A DNA stretch of 19,498 nt from Bacillota bacterium (GTDB lineage: Bacteria; Bacillota; Clostridia; Christensenellales; Aristaeellaceae): the NCBI GenBank assembly GCA_023411175.1, contig JAEYPB010000076.1:1-19498 (forward strand), given 5' to 3'. Shown here piece after piece: positions 1 to 7,817 of this stretch; positions within the stretch are counted from its first letter, which is position 1; each line of letters starts with the position of its first letter. A program made the position numbers and the translations under genes. The notes under the pieces were generated by a model. It saw only the letters and a list, made by a program, of their open reading frames with translations, did not search any database and was not told where the DNA came from.

Positions 1-283
1 CAACGGGAAAAACAATAACTGCGAACGAAGACAACTTCGCTCTGGCGGCCGCTTAAGGCCGCTCGTCGGACCTGAGCCTCCCGCGGCGCAGCCACCCGGC
101 GTCATTAAAGGCGGGGAACCAGCCTAACCAAGCTTTGACGTAGGCGGGATTTTATGAAGCTACTGAAACCGTAAGCCCGTCTGTGGGCGTGCGGCAGAGG
201 GAACGTTAAAACGCAGACTGCGCTCGGAGATGCTTAGGTTCTCGGGTTTTCGGACAGGAGTTCGATTCTCCTCACCTCCACCA
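1..283 (+). ncRNA. ssrA: tmRNA (transfer-messenger RNA), 3' part
   Basis: This is the tmRNA that rescues stalled ribosomes and tags the unfinished protein for proteolysis. The reading frame from 21 to 56 encodes the tag ANEDNFALAAA followed by TAA, a clostridial-style tag ending in the usual protease signal. The codons before it (ACA ATA ACT) fit the region upstream of the resume codon GCG. The pseudoknot-rich middle follows. The 3' end has a tRNA-like T arm with stem AGGAG, loop TTCGATT and stem CTCCT at about 256-272, and an encoded CCA at 281-283. The 5' half, including the other strand of the acceptor stem, lies before the window. Identification is firm. The exact resume codon is inferred from related tags. 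Confidence 0.95.
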
Positions 284-289
284 TCTTAT

Positions 290-327
290 CCCACAAGATT
301 GTATCAAATCTAGTGGGGTATTTTTTT
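290..327 (+). terminator. Rho-independent terminator of ssrA
   Basis: Stem arms CCCAC/GTGGG (290-294 and 313-317) and AGATT/AATCT (296-300 and 307-311) are separated by an A-A mismatch, with a six-base loop. A run of seven T follows at 321-327. It lies seven bases after the tmRNA CCA end, as expected for the tmRNA transcript. Confidence 0.85.
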
Positions 328-389
328 GTTTACATGCAATTGACGGAATCGATGTAACATAAAATTCCGGCTAATTTTTAGCTTGGCGC

Positions 390-418
390 TTGATGATATT
401 AAAGTAAAATGTTAGACT
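390..418 (+). promoter_or_regulatory. Possible sigma-A promoter for the GHKL gene
   Basis: TTGATG (390-395) and TAGACT (413-418) are separated by 17 bases, each matching four of six consensus positions. It would start transcription near 425, just before an AGAGG ribosome site at 441-445 and the ATG at 455. The region is AT-rich, so chance matches are likely. The rest of the 328-454 stretch shows nothing else I recognise. Confidence 0.4.
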
Positions 419-454
419 AATTGTGCTTAATATGTGAGCAAGAGGTAGTTCGAG

Positions 455-1475
455 ATGAGAATTAATTTGCCTGATTTAGAAACTACAGAGGCATTAAGAT
501 TTGCGTACAATTTGGGGCAGATGAGCGTCGGAAGCCCGGTGACTGTAGTGGCTAATATGAACTGGGTGCGTCCTTTTGGGATGCTTTTGACGGCAATGGC
601 AATAAAGCAATTCCGCAGTAACTATTTAGATATTCCATTTCAACTTGAATTAGGTTTGGGTAAAGGAGTTGACTGCGCTGGGCATATGGGCTTTTTTAAA
701 GCAATATCTTCACAAATAACTGCGGGGAAATTCCCGGGGGGAGGCAAGTGGGAATAAAAACTATATTCCAATATCAGAGATTGATATTTTGCAAATTCAT
801 AAGGCGGAATTAGAGAGTGGGAATTTTATCGAAGTTGGCGATGCGGTTGAAAAAGAAGCTGCGCGACTATCTCGGGTTCTGGCTCGTGACAATCAAGAAA
901 TTAATGTACTATTGACGTACTTAATTCGTGAAATCTTAAGGAACATACCTGAACATGCCGAGATAAATCGAGCATGGATATGCGGACAATTTTGGAGTGA
1001 CGGAACTGCCGAAGTTGCGATCGCTGATGAAGGAATAGGAATCAAGGGAAGCTTGCGGAAAAACAGGATACATAGCATTTATGCTTCGAGTGATGAGGAG
1101 GCGTTAAAAATGTCTATAAAAGCTGGGATATCACAAGCGTTTAGCCCTGGAAAATCAAATCGATCAAATGGACCTTGGGCTAATTCGGGATTTGGACTTT
1201 TTATGGTGAGTGGAATGTGCAGAAGATTGAATGGGTCTTTTTGCATTTCTTCTGGCGGAAAATTTCTCCGAGTCGATTCCAACGATGGAGCTACCAGCGG
1301 AAACACGCATATTTCTGGAACGATCGTAAAGATCACGATTTCTACAAGAGGACTAGCGTGTAGCAAAGCGATAATTTCTGGGTTGGCAGCGCAGGGGGAG
1401 ATGCAAGCTAAGGCAATACGAAATGCGTTTAAAACTGCATCAACTCCCTCTAAAGGGCTTATTCACGGAATATAG
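455..1475 (+). pseudogene. STAS-like/GHKL ATPase protein, split by a frameshift
   Basis: Two adjacent frames form one gene. The first (455-757, 100 aa) begins MRINLPDLET and looks like a small STAS-like N-terminal domain. The second, open from about 723 to 1475, carries a GHKL-type ATP-binding fold: an N-box-like REILRNIPEHA, a G1-like ADEGIGI and a G2-like NSGFGLFMVSGMCRRLNG. Deleting one G from the G6 run at 736-741 joins them as ...GKFPGEASGNKNYIPISEI..., giving about 339 aa. The first frame stops at 755-757 in the sequence as given. A separate start at TTG 789 would lack a ribosome site. Proteins of this kind resemble anti-sigma or histidine-kinase ATPases, but the role here is unknown. 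Base composition is much more AT-rich than all downstream genes, suggesting transfer. A sequencing error in the homopolymer cannot be excluded. Confidence 0.75.
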
Positions 1476-1512
1476 CGTTGTTTATTGGGATTTTATCCAG
1501 CAGTATGTCAAT

Positions 1513-1533
1513 GTGGTCACTGTATAGGACCAC
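1513..1533. repeat. Inverted repeat between convergent genes
   Basis: GTGGTC (1513-1518) and GACCAC (1528-1533) enclose a nine-base spacer. It lies between the end of the GHKL gene and the end of the DeoR gene, which converge. A T7 run occurs 20 bases further on the plus strand (1554-1560), too far for a standard terminator. A weak terminator for the plus-strand gene is possible. Confidence 0.35.
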
Positions 1534-1558
1534 GCGGCGTATTGTCCGGGCAGTTTTT

Positions 1559-2326
1559 TTATTCGCTCTCCTCCCCATACAGCACCCCAATTCCATGCTT
1601 TTTGAAGAACTCCATGTATTTCGGCGCGGGTTCCCGGTCGGTGACGACGGTGGCGACCCGCTCCAGTGGGCAGTAGGAGATCATCGCGTCCCGGTCGAAC
1701 TTGGTGTGATCGGCCATGAGCACGATCTTTTCGCAGTTCGAGGTAATCACGCGCTTGATCTCCGCTTCGAAATAGGTGGTATTGGTCAGGCCGCGCTTGA
1801 TGGAGACGCCGGTCGCGGCCATCAGCGCCACCCGCACGGACAGGGTCCTGATGGAGTCCAGGCTCGAAATGCCCACGAACGCGCCCAGCGACGCGTTGTA
1901 GATGCCGCCCAGGGAGATGGTGTTGATCTCCTTGAGGCGGCTCGCTTCATTGATGGCGACCAGACTGTGGGTGACCAGCGTCAGCCCGCGCTTCGCGCCC
2001 AGGTGGCGGATGACGTTGTAGGTGGTGGAGCCGGAATCAATGAAAACGGTGGTGCCGTCCGGGATCACGGACGCGGCCAGCTCGCCGATCAGCCGCTTTC
2101 CCGGCACGCTCATCTGAAAGCGGTTGGGCATCGAAATCAGCGATGCCTGCGTGCGCGCCGCCGCGCCGCCGTAGATCTTCGTCACATGCCCCCGCGCCTC
2201 GAGCTCGTCGAGATCGCGCCGGAGCGTGTTGATCGAAACGTCAAAATGCGCCTGTAGTTCGGCGATGTTCACCTGTTCGTTCTGCAGGATGTACTGTTCC
2301 ATGGCGTCCAGTCGCGCGGTCTTCAT
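1559..2326 (-). CDS. DeoR-family transcriptional repressor, likely of the inositol operon
   Basis: A 255-aa DeoR-family regulator. The N-terminal winged helix-turn-helix covers about residues 8-58, with the recognition stretch AELQAHFDVSINTLRRDLDE and the wing ending in IYGGA. The C-terminal sensor domain follows, with the sugar-phosphate-isomerase-like motif FIDSGSTTYNVIRHL near residues 94-108. The start at ATG 2326 is chosen because AGAGGG lies six bases upstream and the protein then begins at the usual place for the family; an upstream in-frame ATG at 2377 lacks this site. It is divergent from the inositol operon, as IolR-type repressors often are, and probably responds to a phosphorylated or late pathway intermediate. 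That the ligand comes from this pathway is inference from position. Confidence 0.9.
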   Translation of the reverse strand: MKTARLDAMEQYILQNEQVNIAELQAHFDVSINTLRRDLDELEARGHVTKIYGGAAARTQASLISMPNRFQMSVPGKRLIGELAASVIPDGTTVFIDSGSTTYNVIRHLGAKRGLTLVTHSLVAINEASRLKEINTISLGGIYNASLGAFVGISSLDSIRTLSVRVALMAATGVSIKRGLTNTTYFEAEIKRVITSNCEKIVLMADHTKFDRDAMISYCPLERVATVVTDREPAPKYMEFFKKHGIGVLYGEESE

Positions 2327-2352
2327 GAATATCCCTCTAATTTTATCGATAG

Positions 2353-2377
2353 ATGTTATGCAGAATATCATAATCAT
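2353..2377. promoter_or_regulatory. Inverted repeat over the regulator's -10 box (possible operator)
   Basis: TTATG (2356-2360) and CATAA (2369-2373) are separated by eight bases. The match extends to ATG/CAT on the outside if one T (2374) is bulged. It overlaps the proposed -10 of the DeoR gene, which fits autoregulation. Confidence 0.45.
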
Positions 2378-2391
2378 TGAGCCGCTGTCAA
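2362..2391 (-). promoter_or_regulatory. Promoter of the DeoR-family gene
   Basis: Read on the minus strand, a perfect TTGACA lies at 2391-2386 and TATTCT at 2367-2362, with 18 bases between. Transcription would start near 2355, about 28 bases before the start codon. Confidence 0.6.
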
Positions 2392-2440
2392 CCCTGGGCG
2401 GAATTTATGTTTAGAAAATTACACAATATTATCATCTTTT

Positions 2441-2455
2441 TGGGTGAGTTACCCA
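2441..2455. promoter_or_regulatory. Inverted repeat upstream of the inositol promoter (possible operator)
   Basis: TGGGT (2441-2445) and ACCCA (2451-2455) are separated by five bases. The pair ends seven bases before the -35 box of the operon promoter. Its position suits a repressor or activator site. It does not resemble the other inverted repeat at 2353-2377, so the two may bind different proteins. Confidence 0.4.
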
Positions 2456-2462
2456 CTTTCTC

Positions 2463-2491
2463 TTGACTTCAACAGGCACTCCCGATAGAAT
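2463..2491 (+). promoter_or_regulatory. Sigma-A promoter of the inositol operon
   Basis: TTGACT (2463-2468) and TAGAAT (2486-2491) each match five of six consensus bases, with an ideal 17-base spacer. Transcription would begin near 2498, giving a leader of about 55 bases before ATG 2553. Confidence 0.75.
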
Positions 2492-2508
2492 GATGATGCC
2501 GATGATTA

Positions 2509-2525
2509 ACCGGCAACGCGCCGGT
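2509..2525 (+). other. Leader hairpin of the inositol operon
   Basis: ACCGGC (2509-2514) and GCCGGT (2520-2525) form a six-pair stem with loop AACGC. It sits at the start of the transcript, 15 bases before the GGAGGG ribosome site. It could stabilise the 5' end. No known riboswitch fold is apparent. Confidence 0.4.
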
Positions 2526-2552
2526 GATCAATATCGAAACGGAGGGAATTCC

Positions 2553-3464
2553 ATGAAAAAGGCGCTTGCGATCCTCTTGGTCCTGTTGCTTACCACGATT
2601 CTCTCGGTTCCCGGCCTCGCGGAAGGCACCATTGCCGTCAACCTCAAGACCCTTTCCAGCGAGTATTGGCAGAGTGTAAAGTCCGGTTGCGACGCTGCGG
2701 CGGCGGAGCTGGGCGTGACCATCGACGTACAGGGCGCCTCGGCCGAAACCGAGATCGCCGAGCAGGTGGCGCAGCTGGAGACCCAGCTGGCCGGAAACCC
2801 CGCCGCCATCATCATCGCGCCGCTGGACGGCGATGCGGTGATCGGCGTGCTCCAGTCCTCCGGCTACACGGGCCCGGTGATCTTCTGCGACACCGACGCG
2901 GCCTATGAGCAGAAGACCACCTTCGTCGGCACCTCCAACGAAGAGGCCGCCTACTCCGGCGGCGTCTACGGCGTGAAGCTGAACGGCGAAAAGACCGGCG
3001 CGGTCATCATCTACGGCCAGGAGGGCGACAACACCTCCAACCTGCGCAAGGCCGGTTATGAGAAGGCCCTGAGCGAAGCGGGCCTCACGCCGCTGGCGGA
3101 GCTCTCCGGCAACAACACCACCGACGGCGCCACCAAGGTTATGGAAGACCTGCTCAACGCCTACCCTGACCAGATCAACCTGGTGCTCTGCCACAACGAC
3201 GACACCGCCATCGGCGCGCTGAACGCCATCGAGGCGGCGGGCGTCACGGGCATCAACGTCATCGGCTTTGACGGCAACGCCAGCGCCGTGGAGCTGATCG
3301 CCGCAGGCAAGCTGACCGCCACCATCGCGCAGCAGCCGGTTCTGATGGGCAACCTCTCCGTCAAGGCTGCCGCCAGCGCCGTCAATGGCGAGGCGATCGA
3401 TGCCCGCGTGGTCGTTGACACCGTCGTCATCGACGCCGCCAACGCCGCCGAGTTTATGAAGTAA
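2553..3464 (+). CDS. Sugar ABC transporter substrate-binding protein (likely inositol)
   Basis: A 303-aa periplasmic-binding-protein type I receptor (ribose/RbsB-like). Residues 1-23 form a signal peptide (MKKALAILLVLLLTTILSVP, then GLA before EG). The mature protein starts with the typical first strand TIAVNLKTLSSEYWQSVKSG and contains IIAPLDGDAVIGVL, VLCHNDDTAIGALNAIEAAG and VIGFDGN, which line the sugar cleft in this family. The start is fixed by GGAGGG at 2541-2546. There is no lipobox cysteine, which is unusual for a Gram-positive binding protein. It is first in the operon, before the ATPase and permease genes. Inositol as ligand is inferred from the iol genes downstream. Confidence 0.93.
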   Translation: MKKALAILLVLLLTTILSVPGLAEGTIAVNLKTLSSEYWQSVKSGCDAAAAELGVTIDVQGASAETEIAEQVAQLETQLAGNPAAIIIAPLDGDAVIGVLQSSGYTGPVIFCDTDAAYEQKTTFVGTSNEEAAYSGGVYGVKLNGEKTGAVIIYGQEGDNTSNLRKAGYEKALSEAGLTPLAELSGNNTTDGATKVMEDLLNAYPDQINLVLCHNDDTAIGALNAIEAAGVTGINVIGFDGNASAVELIAAGKLTATIAQQPVLMGNLSVKAAASAVNGEAIDARVVVDTVVIDAANAAEFMK

Positions 3465-3482
3465 GCAACCCCCGCGCGGCAC

Positions 3483-3518
3483 CCTGCGGACGATCCGGCG
3501 CGCCGGGTCGTCCGCAGG
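3483..3518 (+). other. Intercistronic hairpin after the binding-protein gene
   Basis: A 36-base near-perfect palindrome. CCTGCGGACGA (3483-3493) pairs with TCGTCCGCAGG (3508-3518), and CCGGCG/CGCCGG lie inside, with a single T-G wobble. There is no T run after it, so it is more likely an mRNA stabiliser or attenuator than a full terminator. Such a structure typically keeps the binding-protein transcript in excess over the transporter genes. Confidence 0.75.
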
Positions 3519-3547
3519 CCCATCCGGGGCGGCAGGGAGGTGGCCGG

Positions 3548-5053
3548 ATGAACGAATACGTGGTGGAACTTCGGGGCGTTACCAAAAAGTTTCCGGGCGT
3601 CGTGGCAATGCGCGACATGCACATTGGCATCAGGCCCGGCGAGATTCACGGGCTGATCGGCGAAAACGGCGCGGGTAAATCCACGCTCATCAAGGTGCTT
3701 ACGGGCGTCCACATCCCCGAAGAAGGGGAGATCTACGTGGACGGCCGTAAGGTTGCGTTTTCAAACACGGTCGAGGCGCGCGCCCACGGCATCTCCTGCG
3801 TGTACCAGGAGCTGGGCATCGTGCCCATGCTGCCGGTGGTGGACAACGTGTTCATGGGGCGCAAGGTTAAAAACCGGCTGGGGCTGCTCGATTATCCGAG
3901 AATGCACCGGGAGGCCCGGGAGGCGCTGTCGCTTCTGGGCCATCCCGAGATCGATACGCGAAAAGAGTGCGGAAAGCTGGGCATCGGCCTTCAGCAGATG
4001 GTGGAAATCGCCAAGGCGGTGTCCCAGAGCGCCAAGCTCATCATCATGGACGAGCCGACCTCGTCGCTGGGCGAGCAGGAGGTTCGTCAGCTGATGGTGA
4101 CGGTCCGAAAGCTCCGCGACAAGGGCATCGCGATCCTTTTCGTGTCCCACAAGCTGGAGGAGCTGTTCGAACTGTGCGACCGCGTCACCGTCATGCGGGA
4201 TGGCGAGCACATCATGACCGAGGGCATGTCCGGCATGACGAACGACCGGCTGATCCAGGCGATGGTCGGCCGAACCCTTGAAAACCAGTTCCCGAAGGTT
4301 CCGGGCAAAAAGGGCGAGTGTTTTTTGAAGGCGGTGCGCCTGAACGAGACGGGGGTTCTCCGGGACGTCAGCTTCGAGGCCTACGGCGGGCAGATTCTTG
4401 CATTCGCCGGGCTCGTGGGCGCGGGTCGCACCGAGACCATGCGCGCCATCTTCGGCGCGGACAGGCTGGATGGCGGCGAGGTCTACATAAAGGGGAAGAA
4501 GGTCTCCATCAAAAGCCCCGGCGCGGCCATCCGGCACGGCATCGCGTTTCTGACCGAGGACCGCAAAGGCCAGGGGCTGGTGCTCAGCCAGTCGGTCAAG
4601 ACGAACCTGATTCTGGCCAGTATGCGAAAGTTCCAGCTGGGGCCGATGCTCAGGGGAAAGCTGATCGACCGCGAGAGCCGCGAGCTCGTCAGGACGCTCA
4701 GGATCAAGACGCCGTCGGTCAACGAGGTCACGATGCAGCTCTCCGGCGGCAATCAGCAGAAGGTTGTCATCGGCAAGTGGGTCAACAGCGATGCCGACAT
4801 CTTCATCTTTGACGAGCCCACCCGAGGCATCGACGTGGGCGCGAAGATCGAGGTGTACAACGTGATGAACGACCTCGTCCGGCAGGGCAAGTGCATCATC
4901 ATGGTTTCATCGGAGCTTCCGGAGGTTCTGGGCATGAGCGACCGGGTGGTCGTCATGCGCGGCGGGCGCGTCATGGCGGCGCTCGACCGGGACAGCGACC
5001 ACTTCAACCAGGAGGACATTATGCGCGCGGCGTGGGGAGGAGAAGTCGGATGA
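3548..5053 (+). CDS. Sugar ABC transporter ATP-binding protein (RbsA/MglA type)
   Basis: A 501-aa protein with two fused nucleotide-binding domains, the form used by ribose, galactose and inositol importers. Domain 1 has a full Walker A (GENGAGKST, residues 38-46), a degenerate signature LGIGLQQMVEIAKAV and Walker B LIIMDEPTSSL. Domain 2 has a degenerate Walker A (GLVGAGRTET), a full signature LSGGNQQKVVIGKWV and Walker B IFIFDEPTRGIDVG. This complementary pattern is normal for the family and gives one full composite ATP site. GGGAGG lies eight bases before ATG 3548. The stop overlaps the start of the permease gene (ATGA), so the two are translationally coupled. Confidence 0.95.
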   Translation: MNEYVVELRGVTKKFPGVVAMRDMHIGIRPGEIHGLIGENGAGKSTLIKVLTGVHIPEEGEIYVDGRKVAFSNTVEARAHGISCVYQELGIVPMLPVVDNVFMGRKVKNRLGLLDYPRMHREAREALSLLGHPEIDTRKECGKLGIGLQQMVEIAKAVSQSAKLIIMDEPTSSLGEQEVRQLMVTVRKLRDKGIAILFVSHKLEELFELCDRVTVMRDGEHIMTEGMSGMTNDRLIQAMVGRTLENQFPKVPGKKGECFLKAVRLNETGVLRDVSFEAYGGQILAFAGLVGAGRTETMRAIFGADRLDGGEVYIKGKKVSIKSPGAAIRHGIAFLTEDRKGQGLVLSQSVKTNLILASMRKFQLGPMLRGKLIDRESRELVRTLRIKTPSVNEVTMQLSGGNQQKVVIGKWVNSDADIFIFDEPTRGIDVGAKIEVYNVMNDLVRQGKCIIMVSSELPEVLGMSDRVVVMRGGRVMAALDRDSDHFNQEDIMRAAWGGEVG

Positions 5054-6072
5054 CGAGCGGAACCAACATTGTTGTGAAAAAGAGAACCGGCATCGGCGAT
5101 ATCCTGATGAGGCTGGGGCCGCTGATGGTTCTGGCCATCCTGTTTGTGGTATTTTCCATCGCGCTGCCGGACAAGTTCCTTCGGATCAACAACCTGATGA
5201 ACATCTTAAAGCAGACGTCGATCAACTGCCTGATCGGCTCCGGCATGCTGCTCACGCTGATCACCGCCGGCATCGACCTGTCGGTGGGCTACAACACCAT
5301 CCTCTCAACCTGCCTGATCGGCGTTTTGATGCAGAACTTCGGCGTCACCAATCCGGCCATCCTGATTGTTTGTGCGATCGCGGTCTCGACGCTGGCGGGG
5401 TTTGTCAACGGAACGCTCCTCACCCGGTTGGACCTTCCGCACCCGTTTGTCTCGACGCTGGGCATGAAGTACGTGTTCTGGGGCGTTGCGCTGCTGATTA
5501 CGAGTTCGAAGACCATCGGCTTCACCAACAAGGGCATTGACCCGGTGCTCTGGATCGGCAAGGAAACGGTGTTCAGCTTCGGCTTCCCGGTTAGCTTTAT
5601 TTTGATCATTGTCGTCTACGCCATCTTCGACGTATTTTTGAACCACACCGCGCTGGGCCGCCAGATCTACTGCGTGGGCGGCAACCCGGAGGCGGCGCGG
5701 ATGTCCGGCATCCGCTCGGAGCGCGTGCTGACCATCGTCTACACCATCTCCGGCCTCATGTGCGGCATCGCCGGCGTGGTGCTGGCCGGGCGGCTCAATA
5801 CCGCCAATACCGCCTCCGCCGCGACCTATGATACCGACGCCATCGCGGCCTGCATCATCGGCGGGGCCTCGTTCCGGGGCGGCAAGGGGACGATCTGGGG
5901 AACGCTTCTGGGCGCGCTGCTCATTTCGGCGATACGAAACGGGCTGAACCTGTTCAGCGCAGGCAACGACATTCAGTACATCGTGATCGGCTCCGTCATC
6001 ATCGTGGCGGTGACCATCGACGTGACCCGCGGCAAGATCGAGGCGCGGGCGCGCAAAATGGCAACGGTCTAG
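5050..6072 (+). CDS. Sugar ABC transporter permease (RbsC type)
   Basis: A 340-aa membrane protein of the branched-chain/ribose permease family. Hydrophobic segments run throughout, starting with MVLAILFVVFSIAL. Family marks include ITAGIDLSVG, FVNGTLLTRL, the cytoplasmic loop VGGNPEAARMSGIRSERV and IIGGASFRGGKGTIWGTLLGA. The ATG at 5050 overlaps the ATPase stop by four bases, with GGGAGGAG upstream. An upstream in-frame start at 4891 would lie inside the ATPase gene and add a non-hydrophobic GC-rich tail, so it is rejected. The protein would form the homodimeric channel for the binding protein and ATPase encoded just before it. Confidence 0.95.
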   Translation: MTSGTNIVVKKRTGIGDILMRLGPLMVLAILFVVFSIALPDKFLRINNLMNILKQTSINCLIGSGMLLTLITAGIDLSVGYNTILSTCLIGVLMQNFGVTNPAILIVCAIAVSTLAGFVNGTLLTRLDLPHPFVSTLGMKYVFWGVALLITSSKTIGFTNKGIDPVLWIGKETVFSFGFPVSFILIIVVYAIFDVFLNHTALGRQIYCVGGNPEAARMSGIRSERVLTIVYTISGLMCGIAGVVLAGRLNTANTASAATYDTDAIAACIIGGASFRGGKGTIWGTLLGALLISAIRNGLNLFSAGNDIQYIVIGSVIIVAVTIDVTRGKIEARARKMATV

Positions 6073-6083
6073 GAGGAGAAATC

Positions 6084-6983
6084 ATGTTCGACAGCAAAAA
6101 AGTATTCCTGGGCATCGCACCCATCGGCTGGTGCAACGACGACATGCCGGAGCTCGGCGCGGAGAACACCTTCCGCCAGACGGTCAGCGAAATGGCGCTG
6201 GCCGGGTTTGCCGGCACAGAAATCGGCAACAAGTACCCCGCGGACCCCGCCGCGCTCAAGTGGGAGCTGGATCTGCGCGGCATGCGGATCGCCTCCCGCT
6301 GGTACAGCTCGTTCATCCTGACGCGCCCCATCGAGGAGGAAGAGGCCGAGTTCAAAAAGGCGCTGGACTTCCTCGCCGCCGTCGGGGCGAGCCGCGTCAA
6401 CGTGTCGGAGCAGAGTTACTCCATCCAGGGCCAGACGGACACGCCGGTGCTGGGCGACAAGAAGCACGTGATGGACGAAGCCGAGTGGGCGCGGTTCACC
6501 TCAGCGCTTAATCGTCTGGGCAAGATTGCCCGCGGGAGGGGCTTCAAGCTGTGCTTCCACCACCACATGGGCACGGTGGTGCAGACAGCGGCGGAGACCG
6601 ACCGCATGCTGCGGGAGACCGACCCGGAAGCGGTGTTTCTGTGCTACGACACCGGGCACTTCACCTTCGCCGGCGAGGACCCGCTCGAGATGCTCAAAAA
6701 GTACGCGGACCGCGTTGGCCATGTGCATCTGAAGGACATGCGCAGGCACGTGGTGGACCGGGTGCGGCCGGAGGGCTGGAGTTTTCTGAAGGCTGTGCGG
6801 GAGGGCGCGTTCACCGTGCCCGGGGACGGATGCGTGGACTTTGACCCCATCCTGAAGCTGCTTTCGGAGGCCGGCTACGAAGGCTGGCTTCTGGTCGAGG
6901 CCGAGCAGGACCCGGCAAAGGCCAACCCGCTGGAATATGCCATCAACGCCCGGCGCTACATCCGGGAACACGCGAAAATCTAG
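6084..6983 (+). CDS. iolE: Myo-inosose-2 dehydratase
   Basis: A 299-aa protein of the xylose-isomerase-like TIM-barrel fold. It dehydrates 2-keto-myo-inositol (scyllo-inosose) to trihydroxycyclohexane-1,2-dione in the cytoplasm. The start MFDSKKVFLGIAPIGWCNDDMPELG is the typical IolE N-terminus. Likely metal and substrate residues lie in FHHHMGTVVQT (H159-H161), CYDTGHF (D189, H192), GHVHLKD (H213, H215) and LLVEAEQDP (E272, E274). Length is usual for the family. The ribosome site GGAGGAG overlaps the permease stop, so the gene belongs to the same operon. Confidence 0.95.
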   Translation: MFDSKKVFLGIAPIGWCNDDMPELGAENTFRQTVSEMALAGFAGTEIGNKYPADPAALKWELDLRGMRIASRWYSSFILTRPIEEEEAEFKKALDFLAAVGASRVNVSEQSYSIQGQTDTPVLGDKKHVMDEAEWARFTSALNRLGKIARGRGFKLCFHHHMGTVVQTAAETDRMLRETDPEAVFLCYDTGHFTFAGEDPLEMLKKYADRVGHVHLKDMRRHVVDRVRPEGWSFLKAVREGAFTVPGDGCVDFDPILKLLSEAGYEGWLLVEAEQDPAKANPLEYAINARRYIREHAKI

Positions 6984-6992
6984 GAGGAAGCC

Positions 6993-7817
6993 ATGTACAT
7001 CGAAAAGGAGATCGGCCCCGGCTATAACCCCTACCTGAAGGCGCCAGCGGAAGACGCGGGTACCGGGATGGATGTGGGGCTCCTCGCGCTCAGGGACGGC
7101 GCGAAGTGGGAGTTTTACGAGCCGGACAAGGAGGTTGCGATCCTGCTCCTCAAAGGCAGGGTGCGCTTCGAATGGGGCGACATCGACTGCGAGGCCTGCC
7201 AGGTGCACCTGGCCGACCGGCCGGACGAGTTTCATCACGAGCCCTGGTGTCTGCACGCGCCGCGCGGCATGCGGCTTCGCGTGACGGCGCTGCCGGAGGC
7301 GGAACTCTACGTGCAGGCCGTGGGCAACGACCGGGATTTTCCGGCGAAGCTCTACCAGCCGGAGGAAGTGATGACCCAGCGCGCCGGCGCGAACGGCGAA
7401 CTCATGGGCGCCATGCGCCGGGAGATCAAGACGCTGTTCGACTACGAGAGCGCGCCCTGGTCCAACATGGTGCTGGGCGAGGTTTTGAATTACCCCGGCA
7501 AGTGGTCCAGCTACCCGCCGCACCACCACCCCCAGCCGGAAGTCTATTTTCACCGCTTCGACAAGCCCCAGGGCTTCGGCGCCAGCTTCGCGAACGGTGA
7601 GATTTATTCTTCCCACCAGAACGGCTTGACGGTCATCAACCACGGCTTCCATTCTCAGGCCGCCGCGCCGGGCTATGCTATGGTCTACGTCTGGGGCATC
7701 CGGCACCTTCCGGGCGACCCGTGGAAGAAGACCCGCATCGACGACCCGGAGCACGCGTGGCTGTGGAAGCCCGACGCCAACGAACACATCCTTTCCCCGG
7801 AGGAGTTGACGAAATGA
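6993..7817 (+). CDS. iolB: 5-deoxy-glucuronate isomerase
   Basis: A 274-aa bicupin-like enzyme that isomerises 5-deoxy-glucuronate to 5-dehydro-2-deoxy-D-gluconate. The conserved block KWSSYPPHHHPQPEVYFHRF has the metal ligands H177-H179 and E183 in the order expected for IolB, and a further histidine follows at H220. An N-terminal half-cupin includes FHHEPWCLHAPRG. GGAGGAA lies just before ATG 6993, beginning in the iolE stop codon. The stop overlaps the iolD start (ATGA). In this operon iolB comes before iolD although it acts after it. Confidence 0.95.
   Translation: MYIEKEIGPGYNPYLKAPAEDAGTGMDVGLLALRDGAKWEFYEPDKEVAILLLKGRVRFEWGDIDCEACQVHLADRPDEFHHEPWCLHAPRGMRLRVTALPEAELYVQAVGNDRDFPAKLYQPEEVMTQRAGANGELMGAMRREIKTLFDYESAPWSNMVLGEVLNYPGKWSSYPPHHHPQPEVYFHRFDKPQGFGASFANGEIYSSHQNGLTVINHGFHSQAAAPGYAMVYVWGIRHLPGDPWKKTRIDDPEHAWLWKPDANEHILSPEELTK

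Noticed and set aside
284..1558. An attachment-site duplicate of the ssrA 3' end marking an island
   Set aside because: I looked for the T-arm/CCA sequence again in the window and found none. No integrase is present.
1478..2257. 259-residue plus-strand frame opposite the DeoR gene
   Set aside because: Arg/His/Gly-rich shadow. The DeoR protein on the other strand has clear domains.
2498..2552. Riboswitch in the inositol operon leader
   Set aside because: The leader is only about 55 bases with one small hairpin and no terminator alternative.
2469..3482. 337-residue minus-strand frame opposite the binding-protein gene
   Set aside because: Valine/glycine/alanine-rich shadow of the binding-protein gene with no recognisable domain.
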